DNA of 38,919 nt. It comes from Planctomycetota bacterium (GTDB lineage: Bacteria; Planctomycetota; UBA1135; GCA-002686595). The notes below the pieces were generated by a model. That model worked only from the letters and a program-made list of their open reading frames with translations, had not been told where the DNA came from and ran no database searches. Shown in pieces: positions 31,907 to 38,919 of the stretch. Numbering within the stretch: position 1 is the stretch's first letter; each line of letters opens with the position of its first letter. The stretch covers positions 1-38,919 of the forward strand of contig JAQWJQ010000209.1 of the NCBI GenBank assembly GCA_029248265.1, read 5' to 3'. The translations under genes were made by a program, and so were the position numbers.

Positions 31907-31989
31907 CTCGCGCCACGCGGACCTGGGTGGCCCTGACCACGCGATGCCGCCATCCGGAGAAGCGAAGGGAAGACCTGGTCCCTTGGAGC

Positions 31990-32023
31990 GGGCATCGGTC
32001 GAATGCCCCGGTCCCTTGAAGGG
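31990..32023. terminator. Two small hairpins in a convergent gap
   Basis: GGGCAT (31990-31995) pairs with ATGCCC (32003-32008), and CCCTTGAAGGG (32013-32023) is self-complementary. A direct repeat GGTCCCTTG flanks the first. The 202-base gap 31907-32108 lies between the convergent GT4 and exported-repeat genes and holds nothing else recognisable. Termination is inferred from position only. Confidence 0.3.
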
Positions 32024-32108
32024 CTGTCTCTGGGACCTCGACCCGGCCCTCTGGGAACCTCCACACGCATGAGGCGGCCTCGTCCGCACCCACGCGGACC
32101 CGCTGCCG

Positions 32109-33905
32109 TTAGCGCAAGGTCACCGCGATCGCGCTCGTCAGGTTGTTGGTTGCGCCACCGGCAGGCAGACCATCCCGGTACCAAACCTGAAAGTAGAGCG
32201 TGTCTCCCGATACCAGCAGTCCGCCGCCTCCCCCAAGCGGCAGGTCAGTCAGGTCCACCTGCAGGGCAGCCAGACCATCGGCGGTCGCGGGTCCCACCTC
32301 ACCCGTCCCGAGGAAGCGACCCAGCGCTCCGCTCAGACAGAGTTGCCCCTGGCTGCCCCCCGGCTGCAGCACGAGCCCCGGGCTCCGACTGAACATGAAC
32401 AGGGCGGCGCTCTCGGCCGGTAGGCCAAGGGCCCGGAGGCTCAGCGTGTTGTCCGAGAGAGCACCCGACCCCATCGCCACCAACCTCGCCCCGGGCCCCG
32501 TGGAGTTCGGGAGCCCCTCACAGATCACCTGACCGATCCCAGGGTCAAGCGGGAGGCGGAGGAGGGCCTGCCCCTCACGGGTGCCGGTCACCCCACGAAG
32601 CGTCGTGACCACCAGCAACTCGAGGGCGTCGGTCAGGACGAGGTCCTCCTCCCCGAACGCGTCAATGAAGAGGCCATCGTCGGCCCAACCGTTCCCGTCG
32701 AGATCGACCCCGTCGCCCTCTCTCGCCACCACATGGGCTCCGTTCAAGACCACGACCGAATCCCGCGACGGGTCGAGGTGATCGGTGCCGCCGATGAGAA
32801 CGTGGTCCCCCATTCGATTGCCCGCGACCCCGACGAACCCCTCCGGGAGGTCCGCGTCGTCCCAGCGCTCGGTGCTCCCGGGAGTGATCGACCCGCCAGT
32901 GGTGCAGAGCAGCCCCAAGGTCGCGACGCTGCCTCCGGTCGAGACCTCACTGCACACCACCCAGTCCGCCCCGGTGCTCGCGTTGGAGCCACGCGCGAAC
33001 CAACGGCCGCTGCCATCCATCGAGGCGCCATGGATGCCATCCCTCGCGATCGGCTCGGCGAACCCGGAGGCCGGCACCGGCGCGCCCTCCTGCAGCGCGA
33101 CGGCCCCGTCCACGAGGAGCACATCGTCCTGGCTCGTAGGACCCTCAAGGTCACCCAGGACCAACCAACTCGAGCCATCCAGCGCCGCCCAGAAGTCACC
33201 GAGATCGAGGTTCTCCAGGGCGTACTGGCCACCCCCGACCTGGCCTGCTGGGACCGAGACGCCCTCCTGCATCAGCAAGGCGTCGCCCAGGATGAGCACC
33301 TCATCCTCACCCACCGAGGCGACTCCGTCGATGCCATCTGCCGCGTAGCCCACCCGCCCATCGTCCAGGAGGATGGGCGAGTCAATCGCGTCGTCGAGGC
33401 GCGCGTTCGGTAGGCCCGGCACAGGGGCGCCCTCGCGGGCCGCGGTCCCCCAGGCGCCGGTGGACCACCGAACGGGGAGATAATCATCCAGGGCGCTCGC
33501 GGAGGTGTTCGTGGCGAAGACAAAGTCGCCGCTCCCGTTGATCGCGCAGCGACGGTCCAGGGTCCCGCAGTCTTCACTCCCGCCCGTCCAGGGAGCCGGG
33601 TCCCCCTCTCGCAAGACCAACGTACCGTTCACGATCAGGCACTCGTCCTCCCCGGCCGGCAGGTTGGCACGGGCGGTCAAGATCCAGTGCCCGCCCGGAT
33701 GACCATAGACCCGATCAAAGTGGGTCGTCCCGGTCCCAGGCTCGAACATGACGCCGGGTAAGCCGGGGACCTCGGCTCGCTCCGCGCCGACGACATTGGT
33801 CAGGAGCACCTCGGCGACAGGGGCCTGTGGCGTGACGGCGGCGGCCAGCGGCGCCGGCCAAGGGGAGAAGGCGAGGGCAGAGAGAGTCAGAAGCGTGACG
33901 TTCAT
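32109..33905 (-). CDS. Exported repeat protein with planctomycete C-terminal domain
   Basis: 598 residues from ATG 33905. The N-terminus MNVTLLTLSALAFSPWPAPLAAA is a signal peptide; the upstream open frame is rejected for lack of it. The body carries at least five repeats of the form (I/L)-hydrophobic-(N/D)G-x-L-x-x-x-EG-x-x-VP, near residues 89-107, 148-164, 203-222, 262-280 and 385-402, suggesting a beta-propeller or beta-sandwich chain. One repeat leads into DLDGNGWADDG, a calcium-loop-like motif. From about 459 comes a domain with NSTGPGARLVAMGSG, NTLSLRALGLP, GGSQGQLCLSGALGRF and FQVWYRDG...NLTSAIAVTL. I recall this domain at the end of many secreted proteins of Poly30-like planctomycetes, where it may serve as a sorting or surface module. 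Function of the body is unknown. It is not in an operon. Confidence 0.8.
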   Translation of the reverse strand: MNVTLLTLSALAFSPWPAPLAAAVTPQAPVAEVLLTNVVGAERAEVPGLPGVMFEPGTGTTHFDRVYGHPGGHWILTARANLPAGEDECLIVNGTLVLREGDPAPWTGGSEDCGTLDRRCAINGSGDFVFATNTSASALDDYLPVRWSTGAWGTAAREGAPVPGLPNARLDDAIDSPILLDDGRVGYAADGIDGVASVGEDEVLILGDALLMQEGVSVPAGQVGGGQYALENLDLGDFWAALDGSSWLVLGDLEGPTSQDDVLLVDGAVALQEGAPVPASGFAEPIARDGIHGASMDGSGRWFARGSNASTGADWVVCSEVSTGGSVATLGLLCTTGGSITPGSTERWDDADLPEGFVGVAGNRMGDHVLIGGTDHLDPSRDSVVVLNGAHVVAREGDGVDLDGNGWADDGLFIDAFGEEDLVLTDALELLVVTTLRGVTGTREGQALLRLPLDPGIGQVICEGLPNSTGPGARLVAMGSGALSDNTLSLRALGLPAESAALFMFSRSPGLVLQPGGSQGQLCLSGALGRFLGTGEVGPATADGLAALQVDLTDLPLGGGGGLLVSGDTLYFQVWYRDGLPAGGATNNLTSAIAVTLR

Positions 33906-33915
33906 CGTGGGATCC

Positions 33916-33973
33916 GTTCGGAGGAGCGGGAGGCCAGGCCCATGCGCCGCCTCCCTGTCTCCTATGTCCGAAC
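33916..33973 (-). promoter_or_regulatory. Long imperfect hairpin directly upstream of the exported-repeat gene
   Basis: On the minus strand GTTCGGA pairs with TCCGAAC (7 bp), GGAG with CTCC (4 bp), GGGAGGC with GCCTCCC (7 bp), with a 4-base bulge and a small internal loop, closing a 14-base loop. It ends 11 bases before ATG 33905 and starts 62 bases after the short-chain dehydrogenase stop. It could be a 5' leader control structure or a terminator for the upstream operon. There is no U-tract. A run of nine C lies further upstream at 34012-34020. Confidence 0.55.
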
Positions 33974-34034
33974 GAACCCGGCGCCGGTGACTCCTGCTCC
34001 CCAAGAACGGGCCCCCCCCCGCTCTAGCTCTCCC

Positions 34035-34748
34035 TCAGAATGGGTTGGTCGCGAAGACCGAGAACTCGGGAACGAAGCCGCGAGCGTCAGTACGCAAGAC
34101 CCCGACCACCGCCTCGGCGATGTCCTCGGGGATCAGCTTCTTCGGCGACGCCTGCTGGTCGCCGCCAGCCCTGCGCGAGAAGTCGGTCAACACCTCGCTC
34201 GGGTTGCACAGGATCACACGCACATCGTGTCGGCGCAGCTCGTCCCGCCAGCACTCCGTCATCCCCCGGAGCGCGAACTTGCTCGAGGCGTAGGCGGTCC
34301 CCCTCCCGAAGCCCTTGGCCCCTGCGGTGGAAGAGATGTTCACGATCGAGCCAGAGCCCTGCTCGACCATCCGCCGCGCCGCGGCCCGCCCCACAAGGAA
34401 CGCTCCCAGGACATTCGTGCGCCAGACGCTCTCCATGTCATCGGCGGTCGTCTCCAGGAGGGTCGCGAAGCGGCCGAAGCCTGCGTTGTTGATCAGAATG
34501 TCGATGCCCCCGCTGGCCTCGACCAGCGTCTCCACCATCCGCTCGGCGTCTGCCTCGACCCCGACGTCTCCCTGGATCGCCATCGCACCCAGCTCAGCCG
34601 CTGCTCGATCGAGCGCCGCGCCGTCCCTGCCGCTGATGGCGACCGTCGCCCCGAGGTCCTTCAGCGCTCGCGCAATGGCGGCGCCGATCCCGCTGCTCCC
34701 GCCGGTGACGAGAGCCCTCTTTCCCTTCAGTGCGTCCTGGTCTTTCAT
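34035..34748 (-). CDS. Short-chain dehydrogenase/reductase
   Basis: 237 residues from ATG 34748; the open frame upstream overlaps hrpB and is rejected. It has the classical SDR pattern: cofactor motif TGGSSGIG (15-22), GDV at 60-62, NNAG at 87-90, TNV with Asn112, NISSTAG with catalytic Ser139/140, and YASSK with Tyr153 and Lys157. Residues RD after the second strand (SGRDG, 39-43) suggest NADP(H) preference. It is cytoplasmic, oxidising or reducing an unknown alcohol/ketone. Length is typical. It lies ten bases after the hrpB stop, so it is probably co-transcribed. A substrate cannot be named; 3-oxoacyl-ACP reductase-like enzymes share this pattern, but nothing here points to fatty acid synthesis. 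Confidence 0.92.
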   Translation of the reverse strand: MKDQDALKGKRALVTGGSSGIGAAIARALKDLGATVAISGRDGAALDRAAAELGAMAIQGDVGVEADAERMVETLVEASGGIDILINNAGFGRFATLLETTADDMESVWRTNVLGAFLVGRAAARRMVEQGSGSIVNISSTAGAKGFGRGTAYASSKFALRGMTECWRDELRRHDVRVILCNPSEVLTDFSRRAGGDQQASPKKLIPEDIAEAVVGVLRTDARGFVPEFSVFATNPF

Positions 34749-34758
34749 GATCTCGAGC

Positions 34759-37362
34759 TCATCTTCGGCGGCGCCGCCGGCGGCGCGCGCTGGGTCGGGC
34801 CGTGAGGGCATCCTCCGGCCAATCGTGTTTGGGGTAACGCGTGCGCAAGTCCTTGCGCACGTGATGGTAGGCATCGCTCCAGAAGCTAGCGAGGTCGTCC
34901 GTGACCTGCTGCGGCCTCCCGTTGGGAGCGAGGAGATGGAGCAACACCGGCACCTTGCCCCGCGCGACGCGCGGCGTCTCGGGTAGCCCGAACATCTCCT
35001 GGATTCGGACGCCGAGCACGGGCGCGCGATCCCCGTCATAGAGCAGGCGCAAGCGGGACCCGCTCGGGACCTGGATCCGCTCCGGCGCGTGGGTGTCCAA
35101 CCCGACCCGCTGCGCATGGGTCAGCCCCCCGAGGAACACATCGATCAGGGGAGCCTTCTTGAGGTCGGCGAAGGAGCGGCGGCCTGGGACGAGCATCGGG
35201 AGGAGGGCCTCAAAGGCCGACTCATCCGGTTCGGGGAACTCGAGCTCAGGAGCGTGAGCCCGGAGGAAGCGGATGCGCTCGACCACTCCGCTGACCTCCT
35301 CGCGATCGAGCCCGAGGGCCCCGGAGAGGTCCTCCCGGGCAGCCTCCATCAGGACCGCCTCGGCGGCAGGCCCGTCCTGGACCGGGTGATCCGACTCGGA
35401 GAGCAGCAGCGGTCCAAGGAGCTCGCGGCGGCGCCCCACGACCCTGCCCAGGCGCGCATCAAAGACCGGCACCGTCTCCACACGGACCTCCCCGCCGTCG
35501 ACCCAATCACGCTCCACGGCCGAGGCCATGCGGACGAGGTCCTCGTCTCCCCGGCGGAAGCCCGCCGTCAACTGGATCGCCACGAAGAGCTCGGCCTCGG
35601 TCACACCGCACTCGCGCGCCAGGCGGACGCCACGACCGCCGGCCATCACCGCTCGCTCACCGTCCTCGGCGCGGCGCCGGCAGAGCCGATCGGAGAAGGC
35701 CACGTGGACCGCCCGGGCCAGGGCTTCCTCCGCTCCATGGGCGTCGAGCTCGGGCCCGCCTGACACATCCCGGACGCGCCTCAAGATCTGGTCCCTCGCG
35801 CGCAGGACCTGGCGGGCCCCCCCCTGCACGAGCTCCCCCACCGGCGTCGAGGTCCGGCGGCTCGACTCGAAGGCGTGCAGGGCAGCTACCCGCTCGTACA
35901 GGTCGGACTCGGTGGCGTCCGGCCGGCGGGCCCCCGGGCCCCGAGCGCCCCGGAAGGGGTCCCGCTCCGAGAGCATCGCCGCCGCCAACGCGGCCTCTTC
36001 CACCACCCCGAGCGTCGCGCCTTCCTGCACGAGGGCAGCGAGGCGCGGATGAAGCGGCAGGCGCGCCAGCGCCCGACCTCGGCCCGTGATTTGCCCTCTG
36101 GCGTCGAGCGCCCCGAGGGCACCGAGGACCTCGAGCGCCCGCGCCGTGGCGTCCGCCCGAGGGGACTCAAACCAGGGGAACGCGCGGACGTTGGGCTCAC
36201 CCCAGAGCGCGAGTTGGAGCACCGCCCCCGCGACGTCGAGTCGGCGAACCTCCGGCTCCAGCGCCGGCTCCAAGGTCCGGTCGTCCACGGCGCTCCAGAG
36301 CCGCAGGCAGAGGCCGGGGCCCAGGCGGCCCGCCCGACCTGCTCGCTGGTCCGCCGCGGCGCGGTCGATGCGCTCGACCTTCAGGCGATCAATCCCGGCG
36401 CCGGGCTCGTGCCTCATGACCCGCGCCTCACCGCTGTCCACCACCGCACGTACGCCTGCCACCGTCACGCTCGATTCCGCGACGTTGGTGGAGAGCACGA
36501 CCCGCCGACGCGGCCCTTCACGCAGCGCGGCATCTTGCTTCTCCGGCGCGAGGTCTCCGTAGAGCTCCACCACATCCACGCCCTTGATGGAGCCCAACGC
36601 CTGACCGCAGCGGCGGATCTCCCCCACCCCGGCGAGGAAGACGAGCACATCGCCCTCCGATCGATCCAGGGCCTGGCGCACAGCGCGCCCGACCTGCGTG
36701 GCCAGGGCCTCGCGTCCATCTCTGCTCCCAGCCGCCGCGCGCTCCGGCGGCACGAAGTCGACCTCCACGGGGAAGAGTCGACCTTCGCTGGTGACGACCG
36801 GGGCCGGGCCATCCTCCCCGCCGAGGAACGCGGCGATGGGCTCCGCCTGGAGCGTCGCCGAGGTCGCGATGAGCCGCAGGTCTTCGCGGGCGTCCTCCCG
36901 GACCCGACGCGCCATGGCGAGGGCCAGGTCGGCCTCCAGGCTCCGCTCGTGGAATTCGTCGAAGACGATGCACCCGACCCCCTCCAGGAAGGGGTCCTCC
37001 TGGAGGCGGGCCAGGAGGATGCCCTCGGTGCAGAAGAGGATCTTGGTCTTGGGCCCCGCCTTGCGGTCGAAGCGGACGTGGTAGCCGACCTCCTGACCCA
37101 GCTGCCAGCCGTTCTCCTCCGCCACCCGACGGGCGGCCGCGCGGGCGGCGATCCGGCGGGGCTCGAGCACGACCACCGGGCCGAGCCCCGCCCGCAGGAG
37201 CGCGGGGGGGACCCGGGTGGTCTTTCCCGCCCCTGGAGGTGCCACGAGCACGGCGACTCCCCGGTCCCTGCTGGCCGCGAGGACCTCGTCGAGGACGTCC
37301 TCGATCGGGAGCGTCAGCGCAGGTCGCTTCCCCTGCTCAGCGTCACATTCTTCGTTACCCAT
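34759..37362 (-). CDS. hrpB: ATP-dependent helicase HrpB
   Basis: 867 residues, full length for HrpB. Motifs in order: Walker A APPGAGKTT (41-49), LEPRRIAARAAA (motif Ia), DEFHERS (135-141, the DEAH box in its HrpB form), SAT (168-170), STNVAESSVT (291-300) and QRAGRAGR (339-346). The C-terminal part has the HrpB ending VLLHLLAPNGRPQQVTDDLASFW and VRKDLRTRYPKHDWPEDAL, which separates it from HrpA. DEAH/RHA helicases of this kind use ATP to act on RNA; the cellular role of HrpB is poorly defined in most bacteria. It ends in a run of seven to eight Arg residues encoded by a GC palindrome (34766-34779). The gene starts 13 bases after the DUF1499 stop and ends ten bases before the SDR start, so the three are likely one transcript. 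Confidence 0.95.
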   Translation of the reverse strand: MGNEECDAEQGKRPALTLPIEDVLDEVLAASRDRGVAVLVAPPGAGKTTRVPPALLRAGLGPVVVLEPRRIAARAAARRVAEENGWQLGQEVGYHVRFDRKAGPKTKILFCTEGILLARLQEDPFLEGVGCIVFDEFHERSLEADLALAMARRVREDAREDLRLIATSATLQAEPIAAFLGGEDGPAPVVTSEGRLFPVEVDFVPPERAAAGSRDGREALATQVGRAVRQALDRSEGDVLVFLAGVGEIRRCGQALGSIKGVDVVELYGDLAPEKQDAALREGPRRRVVLSTNVAESSVTVAGVRAVVDSGEARVMRHEPGAGIDRLKVERIDRAAADQRAGRAGRLGPGLCLRLWSAVDDRTLEPALEPEVRRLDVAGAVLQLALWGEPNVRAFPWFESPRADATARALEVLGALGALDARGQITGRGRALARLPLHPRLAALVQEGATLGVVEEAALAAAMLSERDPFRGARGPGARRPDATESDLYERVAALHAFESSRRTSTPVGELVQGGARQVLRARDQILRRVRDVSGGPELDAHGAEEALARAVHVAFSDRLCRRRAEDGERAVMAGGRGVRLARECGVTEAELFVAIQLTAGFRRGDEDLVRMASAVERDWVDGGEVRVETVPVFDARLGRVVGRRRELLGPLLLSESDHPVQDGPAAEAVLMEAAREDLSGALGLDREEVSGVVERIRFLRAHAPELEFPEPDESAFEALLPMLVPGRRSFADLKKAPLIDVFLGGLTHAQRVGLDTHAPERIQVPSGSRLRLLYDGDRAPVLGVRIQEMFGLPETPRVARGKVPVLLHLLAPNGRPQQVTDDLASFWSDAYHHVRKDLRTRYPKHDWPEDALTARPSARRRRRRRR

Positions 37363-37375
37363 CCTGGGGACAGCC

Positions 37376-37834
37376 TCAGTCCATCGCCGCCTGGAATGCC
37401 GCGCGGATCTCCTCGACCCGGCGCCGATTGGCCCCGAGGTCCGAGTAGCCGAGGCGGGACGCCGAGCGCACCTGGATCACGCCCGCCTCGACGTCGAGGC
37501 GCGCCTCGAAGTCATCACGGAAGCGGAGCAGCCGGGTCTTGAAGACCGCGTGGAGATACCCGTCATCCCGGGCCACGAGGCTGGCCCGCTCCGCGAGCAC
37601 CGCCGCCAGGGCGCCGAGGGCGTCCTCCGGGGCGAACCCCACCGGAATGACCAGGGGATCCACCCGCGAGGAGTCACCGGGGGCGGCCTCACTGGAGACA
37701 CAGTTTGGCGACCCAGGGCAGGAGCGGAGGACCCCTCCCTCCAGGCCCACCTGGGGTCCGACGCAGCTCGTGGCGACGAGCAGCAGCAGGCCAGAGGCGA
37801 GGAGGGCGGTGGCGAACATGGCGCGGAGAGTCAT
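37376..37834 (-). CDS. DUF1499 lipoprotein
   Basis: 152 residues from ATG 37834 (alternative ATG five codons later). A signal MTLRAMFATALLASGLLLLVATSC gives Cys24 with a weak lipobox (A-T-S-C). The DUF1499 core follows: CPGSPNCVSSEA (39-50), VDPLVIPVGFAPEDALGAL, YLHAVFKTRLLRFRDDFEARLD, IQVRSASRLGYSDLGANRRRVEEIRAAF. The CPxSPNCVSS, RSASR-GYSDLG-NR-RVE-IR pattern defines the family. DUF1499 proteins occur widely in marine bacteria and chloroplast-bearing organisms; their function is not established. It is first in the operon with hrpB and the SDR, and divergent from the coiled-coil protein across 161 bases. No Shine-Dalgarno is seen. Confidence 0.9.
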   Translation of the reverse strand: MTLRAMFATALLASGLLLLVATSCVGPQVGLEGGVLRSCPGSPNCVSSEAAPGDSSRVDPLVIPVGFAPEDALGALAAVLAERASLVARDDGYLHAVFKTRLLRFRDDFEARLDVEAGVIQVRSASRLGYSDLGANRRRVEEIRAAFQAAMD

Positions 37835-37940
37835 CGGAGGAGAGCGGCGGTGCTGGAGTCTCGGAGAAATCGGTCTCCAGGGGAACCTCGACTTCGCCCG
37901 CGTCGGGCACCCGAGGCAGGAAACTCTGAGCGCAGGTCGG

Positions 37941-37946
37941 TAGTAT
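37941..37946 (+). promoter_or_regulatory. Possible -10 element of the coiled-coil gene
   Basis: TAGTAT in the context GGTAGTAT, 49 bases before ATG 37996, matches TATAAT at 4 of 6 positions. No -35 match is seen at 17 bases. It sits in the 161-base divergent gap, which also shows an inverted repeat CTGGAG...CTCCAG near 37852-37886. Confidence 0.3.
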
Positions 37947-37995
37947 CGGGGCCGTAGGGGGAAGAGGGGCGCGTTCCGCACCCCGCTCGAACATC

Positions 37996-38919
37996 ATGAT
38001 GGGTTTTTGTCACCTGGAGCTGCTGCTCCACGCGAACACGGGTTGGGTCCTTGGGCTCGTTCCCGCCGGCGGCGCCAGCGTCCTCGAGAAGCTGCCGCTG
38101 ATCCTCGGCGGGGCGATCATCGGAGGCTCTGTGTCCTGGTTCCTGGCCAAGCGCCAGAGCCTGACCCAGCACCGGGTCCAGCAGGAGCTGTGGGACCGCA
38201 AGTTCCGGCTCGCGGAGGCCGACCGCGAGTCAGCGGTGACGTCCCTCAACCAGAACAACATCGACGTCAAGCGCATCAAGGGCACCTACGAGGCTCACGT
38301 CCAGCGCATCACGTCCCTGCAGGCCGAGCTGGCCGCGGAGCGCGCCCACGCGGAGCAACTCCGCGCCCGAATTGACGAGCAGGACCAGGTGACCCATCAG
38401 CTCGCCAGCGCCCGGGATACCAGCCAGAGCCAGGCCGCCGCCGCGCGCTCCGAATCGGAGCGCAAGTCGAAGGTCCACCGCGAGATCTCCCAGGAACGCG
38501 AGAGCCTGATCACTCGTGTGTCGGAGCTGGAGGCCCTCCTCGAGCAAGCACGCGCCAAGAACATCGAGGACACCAAGGTCTTCCGCTCCTCCGTCGTGGA
38601 GCGGGACGAGACGATCAGCGAGTGGCGGCGCCGCCACGCCGAGGACCAGGAGTCGGCGAGCGCCACGCTCTCAGGTCTCGAGGAACGCATCCTCGAGCTG
38701 GAGCCCACCCCTGCCCAACTGGAGGAGACCCGCCTCGAGCTCGACGAGTCGAGGGCCGAGCGCGCCCGGATCGCTCGCGACAGCGCTGCAGCGGCCGCCG
38801 AGCTCCAGACGCGCGCGACGAACGAACTCGAGGCTCTCCGAGAGGCTCACGAGGAGTCCCAGCGCAACGCTGCCGCCGAGGCGGACCGTGTGCGGACCGA
38901 GCTGCAAGAGCGCCTCGAC
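37996..38919 (+). CDS. Membrane-anchored coiled-coil protein, 3' end outside window
   Basis: The frame is open from ATG 37996 to the last base, 308 codons so far, with no stop; a second ATG follows directly. A hydrophobic segment near 36-54 (LPLILGGAIIGGSVSWFLA) anchors it. From about residue 60 the chain is a long charged coiled coil with heptads (QQELWDRKFRLAEADRESA, QAELAAERAHAEQLRARIDEQD, ESLITRVSELEALLEQARAK, ELEALREAHEESQRN). Codon use and third-position GC match the neighbours. The layout of one helix plus a coiled coil is seen in RmuC-like, SMC-like and planctomycete structural proteins, so no family can be named without the C-terminus. No Shine-Dalgarno is seen. An ORF finder that demands a stop codon would miss it. 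Confidence 0.8.
   Translation, partial: MMGFCHLELLLHANTGWVLGLVPAGGASVLEKLPLILGGAIIGGSVSWFLAKRQSLTQHRVQQELWDRKFRLAEADRESAVTSLNQNNIDVKRIKGTYEAHVQRITSLQAELAAERAHAEQLRARIDEQDQVTHQLASARDTSQSQAAAARSESERKSKVHREISQERESLITRVSELEALLEQARAKNIEDTKVFRSSVVERDETISEWRRRHAEDQESASATLSGLEERILELEPTPAQLEETRLELDESRAERARIARDSAAAAAELQTRATNELEALREAHEESQRNAAAEADRVRTELQERLD

Noticed and set aside
34012-34020. Run of nine C as a phase-variation tract
   Set aside because: It lies in a non-coding gap and is not placed between promoter hexamers that I can identify.
35875-37542. 555-codon plus-strand open frame
   Set aside because: It lies opposite hrpB, whose helicase motifs are complete. It has no recognisable domain.
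1-38919. CRISPR array, insertion sequence or prophage
   Set aside because: No regularly spaced repeats, no transposase or integrase motif, and no shift in base composition or codon use was seen.

Overview
The window is high-GC bacterial chromosome, almost entirely coding. It most resembles a marine Planctomycetota of the Saltatorellus/Poly30 type. The best single clue is the last ~140 residues of the exported protein at 32109-33905. They match, from memory, a C-terminal domain seen over and over in secreted proteins of that lineage. A sulfatase, an arylsulfotransferase-like lipoprotein, a DUF1499 lipoprotein and a long von Willebrand A (VWA) operon containing a toroid protein fit the same picture. 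The lineage is an inference. No tRNA, rRNA, CRISPR array, insertion sequence, phage gene or integrase was seen.

Layout. 1-708 is the C-terminal part of a sulfatase. 842-6715 holds a SOUL-type haem-binding protein (minus strand), an M29-like aminopeptidase, an arylsulfotransferase-like lipoprotein and a GT39/PMT-like membrane glycosyltransferase (plus strand). 6815-20110 is a seven-gene minus-strand operon: DUF58, BatA/VWA, VWA plus glutamine-amidotransferase-like, a DUF4175-like membrane protein, an unrecognised exported helical protein, an exported alpha/alpha toroid and an exported protein of unknown function. Its genes meet or overlap by 0-4 bases. 20415-21113 is a DUF2959-like lipoprotein. 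21120-29550 is a second minus-strand operon: a NUDIX/metallo-beta-lactamase fusion, a lipoprotein and a 1784-residue AsmA/DUF748-like protein. 29578-31906 carries an SGNH-like hydrolase and a GT4 glycosyltransferase. 32109-33905 is a repeat-containing exported protein. 34035-37834 is a third minus-strand operon: DUF1499 lipoprotein, HrpB helicase and a short-chain dehydrogenase. 37996 to the end is a membrane-anchored coiled-coil protein, open at the right edge.

How the genes may work together. Most of the window is about the cell envelope. The DUF58/VWA operon looks like a planctomycete version of the MoxR-associated VWA systems. It has three MIDAS-type VWA proteins, a large membrane protein with a long extramembrane part, and three exported proteins, but no MoxR ATPase is encoded in this window. 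The AsmA-like protein with its lipoprotein, and the DUF2959 lipoprotein next to it, point to outer-membrane or periplasmic upkeep.

Expression signals. Several genes that head transcripts have no Shine-Dalgarno sequence but have a TA(G/C)NNT hexamer 8-49 bases before the start codon. Many genes inside operons have clear GGAGG-type sites. This suggests leaderless or short-leader starts for some transcripts, with Shine-Dalgarno and coupled starts inside operons.
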